A stretch of 7,112 nucleotides of DNA from NCBI GenBank assembly GCA_900554085.1, contig USGA01000032.1:1-7112 (forward strand). The letters run 5' to 3'. Both the position numbers and the translations under genes were made by a program. Position 1 is the stretch's first letter; each line of letters starts with the position of its first letter. Shown here piece after piece: positions 1 through 6,045 of the stretch. Under the pieces are notes generated by a model. That model made no database searches. It was not told the DNA's origin and was given only the letters and a program-made list of their open reading frames with translations. This DNA is from an uncultured Clostridia bacterium (GTDB lineage Bacteria; Bacillota; Clostridia; Christensenellales; CAG-917).

Positions 1-412
1 CGCCGCACTCGGCGGCGACTGCCTCTATCCGCTCGCAAAGAGCGCCCGTTCCGCCCGCAAAAAGTTCGTCGGTGGGATAAATCTCCTCTTTAATCACCTC
101 GTCCCAACTGCAAAGGGAAACGTGCGTGCGGTCACGCTCGACGTTCACCCCCACGGCTGCGACTTTTTCGCCCGCAAAACGAAGCAGGGTTTCTCTCCTG
201 CCCGCCGCGCCGCTTGCGATTTCGCCGCTTTCCTCGAGAAGCCCGTCGTCTATCAGTTCCCGCACCAGTTGCGTCACGGAAGCCGTCGTCAGTCCCGTCG
301 CCGCGGCTATCCTGACGCGCGAAAGCCGCTCCCCTCCCATAAAGAGAAGCAGGACGGCTTCCTTATTGCCGCGCCGCAGACCTTTCAGACTCTGGCTTCC
401 CCTCTGCTTCAT
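1..412 (-). CDS. ROK-family transcriptional repressor (N-terminal part, cut by window edge)
   Basis: Only the first 137 residues are inside the window; no stop is reached before the left edge. Residues 12-60 form a winged helix-turn-helix typical of ROK repressors (NagC/XylR type): an N-K-E start helix, then SRVRIAAATGLTTASVTQLV (31-50) and the wing ELIDDGLLEE. AGRR at 70-73 stands where the family has GGRP. From about residue 84 (VAAVGVNVE) the ROK sugar-kinase-like domain begins, but its ligand and zinc motifs lie outside the window. The ATG at 412-410 overlaps the dehydrogenase TGA at 411-409 (ATGA). No strong ribosome binding site precedes it, so translational coupling is likely. ROK repressors usually sense a sugar or sugar phosphate and control adjacent catabolic genes. 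Here the natural target is the palindrome at 2143-2163 at the head of the same operon. The inducer cannot be read from this fragment. Confidence 0.85.
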   Translation of the reverse strand, partial: MKQRGSQSLKGLRRGNKEAVLLLFMGGERLSRVRIAAATGLTTASVTQLVRELIDDGLLEESGEIASGAAGRRETLLRFAGEKVAAVGVNVERDRTHVSLCSWDEVIKEEIYPTDELFAGGTGALCERIEAVAAECG

Positions 413-1512
413 ACGAGACGGGCAAACTCTTCCGCCAGACGTTCCGCCGAAAGTCTCGCGGGATTGTTGTTCATAAGCGGGTGGGCTGCGCAATGCGCGG
501 CAAGAGTCGCCACGTCGGTGCAACCGATTGCCTGCAGGCTTGTGCGCATTCCCGTGACGCGCTTGAGTCTGGCGATTTCCGCGGCGAGTTCTTCGGGCGA
601 AGCAAACCCCAGCGCACGGGACAAAACGCCCATTCTCTCGGGGTCACATTCGGAATTGAGCCTTACGAAAAGGTCAAGCGTAAAAGCGCACGCCTCGCCG
701 TGCGGAAGATGATAGATTTCCGAAAGAGGATAACTGCAGGCGTGCACCGCCGCCGTATGTGTGGGGGCGAAAGCCATTCCCGCAAGCAACGCGCCGAGGC
801 TCATATCCGTGCGAGCGGCGACGTCCGCGCCGTCCGCATAGACTTTTTCGAGCGCGGGGAACAACAATCCGAGTGCCTTCTGCGCCAGCGCGTCGCTGAC
901 GGGGTTGTGCGCCCTGCACCAATACGCCTCGAGAGCGTGCGCAATCGCGTCCAGCCCGCTTGCCGCCGTGACCGAACGCGGCACGGTGAATGTAAGTTCG
1001 GGGTCGACGATTGCCGCCGTCGGGAAAAAGGCGGGCGATACCAACGGTTTTTTCGCCCCCCTGGCTTCGTCGCTCATAACGGAAACGCCCGTGACCTCGC
1101 TCCCCGTACCTGCGGTCGCGGGCATAGCGATAACAGGCAAACCTTTGTCCGGCAATTCGCCGTAAAAGAGGGCTTCCGCACTCTCCCCGCACGCCGCCGC
1201 CAATGCGGTGAACTTGCCGAGGTCCATTGCGCTGCCGCCGCCTATCGCGACGACGCAATCGGCATTTTCGCGTCGCACCGTTTCCACCGCCTTATCGGCT
1301 GCGGTTATGTCGGGATTGGCGCCGAAGTCGGAAAAAACCGCCGCGACGGGCGCCGAAGCGCAAATTGTGTCCGCCACTCCGTTTTTCACGAAAACGGAAT
1401 CGGCAATAAGCACCGCGCGACGATAACCCTTGCCGCTCATCACTTCGGCAAGTTTCCCGCGCGCGCCCGCGCCGAAAACTATCTCTACAGGTTGTTTGTA
1501 ACAAAAATCCAT
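409..1512 (-). CDS. Iron-containing (group III) alcohol dehydrogenase
   Basis: This is a 367-residue NAD(P)-dependent dehydrogenase of the Fe-ADH superfamily, cytoplasmic, interconverting an alcohol and an aldehyde or ketone. The nucleotide-binding loop GGGSAMDLGK is at 91-100, and the second motif PATAGTGSEVT at 131-141. The metal ligands predicted by comparison with FucO are D188 and H192 (in GLDAIAHALEAYW), H257 (AVHACSYP) and H271 (LPHGEA). The position of the extra conserved histidine (FucO His267) is Tyr261, a variant seen in some subgroups. Length matches the family. The ATG at 1512 was chosen over one at 1536 because GGAGGG (1524-1519) sits 6 nt before it. The gene follows the isomerase by 42 nt and overlaps the ROK regulator by ATGA, so all three should share a transcript. 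The substrate is not identifiable from sequence. Context suggests a short polyol, aldehyde or phosphorylated aldehyde in a sugar pathway. Confidence 0.9.
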   Translation of the reverse strand: MDFCYKQPVEIVFGAGARGKLAEVMSGKGYRRAVLIADSVFVKNGVADTICASAPVAAVFSDFGANPDITAADKAVETVRRENADCVVAIGGGSAMDLGKFTALAAACGESAEALFYGELPDKGLPVIAMPATAGTGSEVTGVSVMSDEARGAKKPLVSPAFFPTAAIVDPELTFTVPRSVTAASGLDAIAHALEAYWCRAHNPVSDALAQKALGLLFPALEKVYADGADVAARTDMSLGALLAGMAFAPTHTAAVHACSYPLSEIYHLPHGEACAFTLDLFVRLNSECDPERMGVLSRALGFASPEELAAEIARLKRVTGMRTSLQAIGCTDVATLAAHCAAHPLMNNNPARLSAERLAEEFARLV

Positions 1513-1554
1513 AAATTTCCCTCCGCGCCGCCGCATCTGCGCGCGCCGTTGTTT

Positions 1555-2058
1555 TCAGTCCGCAAAATTCCTGTTCTCGAGTGCGGCGACTTTCTCCGCC
1601 GCCGCGCTCAGCCAGTCCTTGCGCCAGTCCTCTATGCCGACATACGTCTCGGCGGCGAGGAAAGCCCTCGCCATTTCGACGCCCATTTCGGGGGCTATAA
1701 TCCAGCCGCCCATACACAAAATCTGCGCTCCGTTTATGGCGCGCGCCATACGCGCCGAATAAACGCCCTCGCAGACGACTGCGGAAACCCCCTTGAATTT
1801 GTTGGAAACCACGTTCATACCCGCGCCGGTACCGCACACGAGAATCGCGCGGTCGTATTCACCCGAGAGCACGCGCGGCGCGACGTCGCCCGCCACTCTG
1901 TAATAAGGGTGAACGTCACCGAGGTCGGTGGTGCCCAGGTCGTCGCGCTCGGGAACGAAATCAATTCCCGCCGCCTTCATTTCCTCGGAACACAGGAACG
2001 CCTTGAGCGCCTCTTTGAGGGCGAACCCCGACTTGTCGGACCCGATTGCAACTTTCAT
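1555..2058 (-). CDS. RpiB/LacA/LacB-family sugar-phosphate isomerase (divergent)
   Basis: This 167-residue protein has the RpiB/LacAB fold, which interconverts aldose and ketose phosphates. The N-terminal IGSDKSGFALKE (5-16) matches the family's phosphate-site loop, ILVCGTGAGMNVVSNK (72-87) carries the catalytic Cys75 and anion-hole region, and VVCEGVYSARMARAINGAQ (94-112) follows. It is slightly longer than typical RpiB (about 150 residues), with an insertion around 36-55 and a C-terminal tail rich in Trp and Lys. Compared with E. coli RpiB, the histidine of the DH motif is Lys9, and His99, linked to ring opening, is Ile108. Ribose 5-phosphate is therefore a doubtful substrate; LacB or tetrulose-phosphate isomerases are alternatives. 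The ATG at 2058 has GGAGG (2068-2064) 5 nt upstream. It is the first gene of the operon driven from 2191-2163. Family assignment is strong; substrate unknown. Confidence 0.88.
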   Translation of the reverse strand: MKVAIGSDKSGFALKEALKAFLCSEEMKAAGIDFVPERDDLGTTDLGDVHPYYRVAGDVAPRVLSGEYDRAILVCGTGAGMNVVSNKFKGVSAVVCEGVYSARMARAINGAQILCMGGWIIAPEMGVEMARAFLAAETYVGIEDWRKDWLSAAAEKVAALENRNFAD

Positions 2059-2142
2059 AAACGCCTCCGCCGCGCCAACCGACCGCGCGCACGGCGGGAA
2101 TGCCTCCCCTTCCGCACGCTTGCCGCCAACCCTCGGCGCACT

Positions 2143-2163
2143 TTAATTAAAACTTTTAACTAA
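2143..2163. promoter_or_regulatory. Palindromic operator, probably for the ROK repressor
   Basis: Left arm TTAATTAAAA (2143-2152) and right arm TTTTAACTAA (2154-2163) are inverted repeats around a single central C, with one mismatch in ten. The palindrome touches the -10 box (2168-2163) and covers the expected transcription start near 2156, the classic position for a repressor site. ROK repressors such as XylR and NagC bind AT-rich palindromes with TTA...TAA ends. The operon encodes a ROK protein, so autoregulation is a reasonable inference. Binding itself is not shown. Confidence 0.7.
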
Positions 2164-2191
2164 TTATACCGCGCAGCAATCCCGCTGTCAA
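2163..2191 (-). promoter_or_regulatory. Consensus sigma-70/sigma-A promoter of the isomerase operon
   Basis: Read on the minus strand, the -35 box is TTGACA (2191-2186) and the -10 box is TATAAT (2168-2163), with a 17-bp spacer. Both hexamers match the consensus at all positions. The start should be near 2156, giving a leader of about 98 nt before the isomerase ATG at 2058. A perfect promoter combined with an overlapping palindrome fits a strong promoter held off by a repressor. Confidence 0.85.
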
Positions 2192-2375
2192 TACGGAACG
2201 TTCAGAAGAAAATTTCGCATCTGGTCAGACAGAACGAAAGTAACGGTAAAAACGCGATATCGGGCTGAAACACGCGATTTGTAAAACGCAGTCATTCGGG
2301 TGAGATGCGCGAAAAGCGCCCGTCTACGGACAGGAGCGGATTTTGCGTTCTTGCTCTCAACAAATTACGGAAAGC
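2192..2375. other. Intergenic stretch with no gene recognised
   Basis: This lies between the isomerase promoter and the hairpin element; the whole gene-free interval is 2059-2498. I see no convincing coding frame, RNA gene or known riboswitch here. A small GCGC-GAAAA-GCGC hairpin (2307-2319) is too weak to call a terminator. The 10-mer GACAGGAGCG at 2329-2338 recurs at 2424-2433 inside the hairpin element, and TAAAAACGCGATATCGG at about 2247-2263 loosely resembles the element's left end. Both may be traces of a degraded copy or chance. Confidence 0.4.
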
Positions 2376-2502
2376 CTAAAACCGCGATATTCCGATGAAG
2401 AACAAGGAAGAGCCGCCCGAACAGACAGGAGCGTACTTGTTGTACGTGACTGTTTACGAGGGCGGCTCTGACAAAGTTGTTCGCGGAATAGCGCGGTTTT
2501 AG
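2376..2502. repeat. 127-bp inverted-repeat element folding into one long hairpin (possible MITE-like element or terminator)
   Basis: The ends are 19-bp inverted repeats with one mismatch: CTAAAACCGCGATATTCCG (2376-2394) and the reverse complement of CTAAAACCGCGCTATTCCG (2484-2502). Inside, further arms pair in register: GAACAA (2400-2405) with 2477-2482, AGAGCCGCCC (2409-2418) with 2460-2469, AACAG (2420-2424) with 2450-2454, and CGTAC (2432-2436) with GTACG (2442-2446) around a TTGTT loop. The element has no coding capacity. Either strand could fold end to end. The aspartokinase TAA (2501-2499) lies inside the right repeat. Options are a non-autonomous palindromic repeat like REP/MITE elements, or a large bidirectional terminator, since both ends give a GC stem followed by TTTTA. 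No target-site duplication is evident. The structure is directly visible; its nature is inference. Confidence 0.65.
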
Positions 2503-3809
2503 CAGAATGCGTGGTAAATCGCGCAGATAGCCTTCTCATAATCGAAGGTGTCGACGCCGACGATTATGTTCATCTCGGAGGAGCCTTGGTCTATCATACG
2601 GATATTGATGTTGCTGGCGGCGAGTGCGGCGAATATGGTCGCGGCGGTGCCGTGGCGGGAAGCCATATTGTGACCGACGGTCGCAATCAGCGACAGTCCG
2701 CTGTGAATGTCGATGTTGTCGGCATTGAGAGACGCACGGAGGGCAGACACGACTTTCTGCGCGTGAGGTCCGAGATATTCGTCGCGGATAACGAGAGAAA
2801 GAGTGTCGATGCCCGAGGGCATATGCTCGAAAGATATACCTTCGTATTCGAGAATGCTGAGCGCTTTCCTGCCGAAACCTATTTCGCGGTTCATCATATC
2901 CTTTTCGATGTTGATGATGGTGAAGCCTTTGCGCCCGGCAATACCCGTGACCACCCTTCCGTTGGCGGGAGGCACGCTGCCGTCGGGAACAATCATAGTG
3001 CCTTTTGCAGACGGATTGAAGGTGTTTTTGATGTTGATGGGAATGCCCGCGGTGCGCACGGGGAATACCGATTCGGGGTGCAGCACTTCGGCGCCCATAT
3101 AGGCAAGTTCGCGCAATTCCTTGTAACTGAGACATTCGATGATTTCGGGATTGCGGACAATGCGGGGGTCTGCGGTAAGAAAACCGTCGACGTCCGTCCA
3201 GTTCTCGTAGACGGAAGCGGACATCGCGCGGGCGACTATGGCGCCCGAAATATCGGAGCCGCCGCGGGAGAACGTCTTGATTTCGCCCGCGCTGTCGGAG
3301 CCGTAGAATCCCGGAAGAACCGCGTACTCCACACCTGCGAGACGGGCTTTGATGTTGTCGATTGAAAGGTCGAGAAGCAACGCGCCGTCCTTATCGAACT
3401 TGATGAGGTCGGCGGTGTCGACAAATTCCACACCGAGCACGGCAGCCAGAACGCGTGCGCTGAGATACTCGCCGCGGGAAGCGGTGTAATCGGCGCTGGC
3501 GCCCGCCTCGATATTCTTTTTTATGGCGGCGAGTTCCGCTTTCATTCCGACGTCGACGCCGAGTTCTTTCTCGATGTCGAGGAAACGTTTTTCGATGACT
3601 GCAAAGGCGGAGTCGCAGTTGCCCTTTTCGCCTTTTTCGCGGTGGCAGGTGTAAAGCGCGTCGGTGACCTTGATGTCCTCGGAGGTGCGCTTGCCGGGCG
3701 CGGACACGACAACGTACCTGCGCTGCTTATCAGCCCTGACGATGCCAGCGACCTGCGTAATGGTCTTGCTGTTTGCCATTGATGTTCCGCCGAACTTACA
3801 AACTTTCAT
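2499..3809 (-). CDS. lysC: Aspartokinase (monofunctional, two ACT domains)
   Basis: This 436-residue enzyme phosphorylates aspartate with ATP, the first step towards lysine, threonine, methionine and diaminopimelate, in the cytoplasm. The amino-acid kinase domain covers about 1-275: KFGGTS (5-10), YVVVSAPGKR (32-41), the substrate segment ASRGEYLSAR (110-119), FSRGGSDISGA (180-190) and WTDVDGFLTADPR (204-216). Two ACT domains follow (about 288-361 and 369-436), containing EHMPSGIDTLSLV, the usual site of feedback control by lysine and/or threonine; which effector is used cannot be told. No homoserine dehydrogenase is fused. The ATG at 3809 was chosen because MKVCKFGGTS is the family N-terminus and GAGAGGA (3820-3814) lies 4 nt upstream; the open frame extends back to 3905 but without family similarity. 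It appears to stand alone, 179 bp after the DUF1015 gene. The TAA lies in the inverted repeat of the hairpin element, but the end AIYHAFC is at the normal family position, so the protein is not truncated. Confidence 0.95.
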   Translation of the reverse strand: MKVCKFGGTSMANSKTITQVAGIVRADKQRRYVVVSAPGKRTSEDIKVTDALYTCHREKGEKGNCDSAFAVIEKRFLDIEKELGVDVGMKAELAAIKKNIEAGASADYTASRGEYLSARVLAAVLGVEFVDTADLIKFDKDGALLLDLSIDNIKARLAGVEYAVLPGFYGSDSAGEIKTFSRGGSDISGAIVARAMSASVYENWTDVDGFLTADPRIVRNPEIIECLSYKELRELAYMGAEVLHPESVFPVRTAGIPINIKNTFNPSAKGTMIVPDGSVPPANGRVVTGIAGRKGFTIINIEKDMMNREIGFGRKALSILEYEGISFEHMPSGIDTLSLVIRDEYLGPHAQKVVSALRASLNADNIDIHSGLSLIATVGHNMASRHGTAATIFAALAASNINIRMIDQGSSEMNIIVGVDTFDYEKAICAIYHAFC

Positions 3810-3876
3810 ACTGTCCTCTCTTATGTACAATACTTGATTACGGATTGATTTTGTGCTCCCGCCCGGCGCATCAGCG

Positions 3877-3921
3877 CGGCAAAACACGATTTTTGCCGAC
3901 CGCAATTCGACCGAATCGCGG
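3877..3921. promoter_or_regulatory. Two adjacent hairpins in the aspartokinase leader region
   Basis: CGGCAAAA (3877-3884) and TTTTGCCG (3891-3898) form a perfect 8-bp stem with a 6-nt loop. One base further on, CCGCAATTCG (3900-3909) pairs with CGAATCGCGG (3912-3921) apart from one mismatch that is G-U in the minus-strand RNA. They lie between the DUF1015 stop and the aspartokinase start, about 67 nt before the latter. They could terminate the upstream operon or structure the aspartokinase leader. Neither is followed by a U-run in the minus direction, so intrinsic termination is not clear. I do not see lysine-riboswitch (L box) sequence landmarks. Confidence 0.35.
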
Positions 3922-3988
3922 TTTTAACGCTCTATTCCGCGGGATAAACGTCGGTTTCTTTCGAAAACCTATTTCGCACGCAAAAGGA

Positions 3989-5209
3989 TTATCTGATGCG
4001 CTTTGCCTCGAAGTAATACCTCTTTTCCTCGGCTTCGCCCATAGAAAACGCTTTGCGGCAGAGGTTGCCGTGCTCGACGACGTAGCCGAAAAGTTCTTCC
4101 TTGGCGATGCAGGGCATTTCGACGGCAACACCGTCGGAGGTGTCCGCCACGGCGTGCAGATTGTCGAGACCGTGAATGTAGTCCACGCTTGCGTCGGGGT
4201 GTGCGGAGATATAGGCGTCGATTGCCGCTTGTATGTCGGCTATCGCCTGCACGCTGTTATCGCTGACCGCGACGGAGTAATTCATATTGGTGGTGAACAT
4301 ATTGAGTCTGCCCTTTCCCTTCAGCGCCGTGGACATATGAAGCACGAAATCGCTGTCGTCCACGCCGAACACGAAGCGGTGAATAGGCTCGAAGACGATT
4401 CCGTCGCAATGCAGGTTTTCGATTTCGACGAGCGCGTAACGGGCGGGGTGATTCTCTCGTTCCTCGGGAGTGAGGGTCTTTTTGACGTCTTTCCAGTAGG
4501 CGCGCGCGGTGGCAAGCGAATGGTTGCCGTCGCCGACGGCGAACACGAGCGTGCTCTCCTTGCCGTAAAGCCCCTTTATGCTCTCGACGTATTTGTCGAG
4601 CACGGCGTCAAATTCGGCGGCGTCGATACGCCAGCCCGTGAGATGTCCGCCGTGCATATTGAGTTCGAAATCGTAGAGTTTCTCGAGGGTGTCACGCTTC
4701 TTGTAGAAAGGCTCGATGACGGTTTTGTCGCGGTCGTCGAGCAGAAGCATAACGTGCGGCAGTTCCACGGGAGCGTCTTTCCTGATTTTGAGGCGAGGAG
4801 GAATTCGGTTGGCAACCACGCCTTCGGTGGAACGGATAACCGCTTCGGTGGGGTACTCGTAGGAATAGTCCTCGAGGTCCACGGGCGCAACAATGCCCAG
4901 ACGGGTGTAACCGTACGCGGTCTGCCTGCGCACCAGAATATAACTGTCCTTCAACGTCCTGAATACGCCCTTGTCGAGATAGTCGTACATTGCGGCGTTT
5001 ATTTGCCTGATTCGCTCCTCGTAATCGCCGTCCTCGAGATACACCTCGGGGAAAATGAGACGGAGCGCGCTGGGAGCGTCGCCCACGAATTCGTCTAATT
5101 TCTCCCAGTAATCTCTCTGCGAAGTGAACTGGTCGCAGGACACGACGGCGAATTTCTCGGGCTCGGCTACTGCGGGCACGAGGATATCGAAGGGTTTTAC
5201 CGTTTTCAT
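3989..5209 (-). CDS. DUF1015 family protein
   Basis: This 406-residue soluble protein belongs to DUF1015 (PF06245, COG4198), whose function is not established. Recognisable family segments are the N-terminal KPFDILVP (5-12) with AVVSCDQFTSQRDYW (21-35), IFPEVYLEDGDYEERI (52-68 region), RSTEGVVANRIPPR (126-139), and the most conserved motif FAVGDGNHSLATA (223-235). The D-G-N-H core suggests a catalytic or nucleotide-handling site; a resemblance to ParB-fold serine kinases is only a speculation. Relatives in Clostridia are often found near serine biosynthesis genes, which are not seen here. No signal peptide or membrane helix. The ATG (5209-5207) overlaps the cdaA TGA (5208-5206) as ATGA, and GGGAG lies 7 nt upstream, so translation is probably coupled to cdaA. 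Length is usual for the family. Confidence 0.88.
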   Translation of the reverse strand: MKTVKPFDILVPAVAEPEKFAVVSCDQFTSQRDYWEKLDEFVGDAPSALRLIFPEVYLEDGDYEERIRQINAAMYDYLDKGVFRTLKDSYILVRRQTAYGYTRLGIVAPVDLEDYSYEYPTEAVIRSTEGVVANRIPPRLKIRKDAPVELPHVMLLLDDRDKTVIEPFYKKRDTLEKLYDFELNMHGGHLTGWRIDAAEFDAVLDKYVESIKGLYGKESTLVFAVGDGNHSLATARAYWKDVKKTLTPEERENHPARYALVEIENLHCDGIVFEPIHRFVFGVDDSDFVLHMSTALKGKGRLNMFTTNMNYSVAVSDNSVQAIADIQAAIDAYISAHPDASVDYIHGLDNLHAVADTSDGVAVEMPCIAKEELFGYVVEHGNLCRKAFSMGEAEEKRYYFEAKRIR

Positions 5210-5874
5210 TTTGTATCTCTCCCGTGATGCTTTTTTTCTTCTTTTGCCTGACGACGTGCGATTGCGCTTGCGGAAATTCCGAACGCCTCTTCGATTTCGT
5301 CCTTGAGTTTGTCCATAGTCATATAGCGACGGATCTCTCCCCTTTTGACCACGGATATGATGCCCGTCTCTTCGCTGATGACTATGGAAAGCACGTCCGT
5401 GTCTTCCGTTATGCCGATTGCGGCGCGGTGACGGGTGCCCATTTCCTTATTGACGTTGCGCTGGGTGAGAGGAAGGAAACAACCCGCCGCCACCACTTTG
5501 TTGCCGCGCACTATGACCGCGCCGTCGTGAAGCGGGGCTTTGGTGTTGAAAATGCTCTCGAGCAGCGCCGCGGACAGTTCGGCATTGAGGCGCGTACCGC
5601 TGTCGAGCACGGTGTCGTTTATGCTGCCCTCGCTGTCGATTATGATGATTGCTCCGACGTCCTGTTTCGCCATATCCTGACAGGCGCTGAGAATCTCCGC
5701 CGTGGTCTCTCGCAATTCGTCGTCACTGCTCAGCCCGTCGTTGAAAGCGGTCAGACCGCGCGGATTGGCTATGCGCTGGAATATGGCCTTGAGGTCGCTC
5801 TGGTAAACCACGCACGCCATAACTATCGCCGCGACCACGACATAGTGCATTACGTAACGCGACACGGTGCACAA
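5206..5874 (-). CDS. cdaA: Diadenylate cyclase CdaA, catalytic part (out of frame with its N-terminus)
   Basis: This frame encodes the last membrane helix (about residues 10-25, YVVVAAIVMACVVYQ) and a complete DAC (DisA_N) domain that makes cyclic di-AMP from two ATP. The catalytic signatures are present: APLHDGAVIVRG with DGA at 117-119, GTRHRAAIG with RHR at 148-150, and SIVISEETGIIS (163-174). The QSDLK at 25-29 stands where most CdaA proteins have QPELR. The only upstream initiator is TTG at 5874 (first in-frame ATG at 5850), with no good ribosome binding site, and the frame is closed by a TGA about 12 codons further up. Together with the frame from 6037 it makes one ordinary CdaA if a single base is removed (832 nt minus 1 equals 277 codons with stop). 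It is therefore best read as part of a frameshifted gene, either real or an assembly error. The DUF1015 gene overlaps its stop. The usual downstream partner cdaR is absent. Confidence 0.88.
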   Translation of the reverse strand: MCTVSRYVMHYVVVAAIVMACVVYQSDLKAIFQRIANPRGLTAFNDGLSSDDELRETTAEILSACQDMAKQDVGAIIIIDSEGSINDTVLDSGTRLNAELSAALLESIFNTKAPLHDGAVIVRGNKVVAAGCFLPLTQRNVNKEMGTRHRAAIGITEDTDVLSIVISEETGIISVVKRGEIRRYMTMDKLKDEIEEAFGISASAIARRQAKEEKKHHGRDTK

Positions 5875-6037
5875 GGACGTCGAACAGGATAATCGCCAGC
5901 AGCATAATCAACACGCGCACGTTGCGTCTGTAGACAAACAACAGCACCAGCAAAGTCACAGCCGCCGCGAGCACCACCGCGTCGAGAATGGCATAGAGAT
6001 TGAGGTTCTTGGCATATTCTACGAAATCGTAACTCAT
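5723..6037 (-). CDS. cdaA: Diadenylate cyclase CdaA, N-terminal membrane part (frame lost after about residue 57)
   Basis: Residues 1-57 look like the CdaA N-terminus: a short amphipathic start (MSYDFVEYAKNLNLYAILDA) and two hydrophobic helices (about 17-36 and 41-56) split by YRRNVRV, equivalent to the IRGTKAV segment of known CdaA. After FDVLVHRV the frame becomes an Arg-rich, non-membrane sequence that ends at 5723 and is an artefact of reading the catalytic region in the wrong frame. The start is well supported: ATG at 6037 with GAGGTG (6047-6042) 4 nt upstream, 8 nt after the stop of the preceding membrane-protein gene. The genuine protein should join this part to the frame ending at 5206. 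On its own the 104-residue product would be an inactive membrane fragment. Confidence 0.75.
   Translation of the reverse strand: MSYDFVEYAKNLNLYAILDAVVLAAAVTLLVLLFVYRRNVRVLIMLLAIILFDVLVHRVALRNALCRGRGDSYGVRGLPERPQGHIPAHSQSARSDRFQRRAEQ
5850..5890 (-). other. Apparent +1 frameshift inside cdaA
   Basis: Reading from 6037, family-like hydrophobic sequence continues to FDVLVHRV (about 5865). Reading back from 5206, it begins at TVSRYVMHYVV (about 5868). The second frame lies one base downstream of the first, so the sequence contains one extra base (or lacks two). Deleting one C from the CACCGTG stretch near 5865 would give a smooth DVLVHVSRYVMHYVV join. That is one possible repair, not proof of the exact site. 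I see no slippery stop-containing motif of the prfB kind. Confidence 0.75.
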
Positions 6038-6045
6038 CTGTCACC

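Noticed and set aside
481..2163. Long plus-strand open frame (560 codons) opposite the dehydrogenase and isomerase
   Set aside because: Arg/His-rich translation with no family resemblance. It is the antisense shadow of two clearly recognisable minus-strand enzymes in GC-rich DNA.
2281..2295. Possible CcpA cre-like site (TGTAAAACGCAGTCA region)
   Set aside because: Spacing is one base off the cre consensus and the site lies about 90 bp upstream of the -35 box, so it was not called.
2329..2433. Direct repeat GACAGGAGCG (2329-2338 and 2424-2433)
   Set aside because: Only 10 bp long with little flanking similarity; chance is a fair explanation, so it is only mentioned in the intergenic entry.
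2357..2539. Small minus-strand frame across the hairpin element
   Set aside because: It lies over the inverted repeats and the end of aspartokinase, has no ribosome binding site and a low-complexity Ser/Arg-rich translation.
2511..3365. Plus-strand open frame opposite aspartokinase
   Set aside because: Antisense of a strongly recognised aspartokinase; no ribosome binding site and no recognisable domain.
3810..3988. Lysine riboswitch (L box) or T-box before aspartokinase
   Set aside because: The gap is about the right size, but I cannot see the conserved core sequences; only simple hairpins are visible.
3773..5098. Plus-strand open frame (441 codons) opposite DUF1015
   Set aside because: Shadow of the DUF1015 gene, running across the intergenic hairpins; composition is unlike a real protein.
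5224..5892. Plus-strand open frame opposite cdaA
   Set aside because: Same-extent shadow of the catalytic domain, whose minus-strand motifs are unambiguous.
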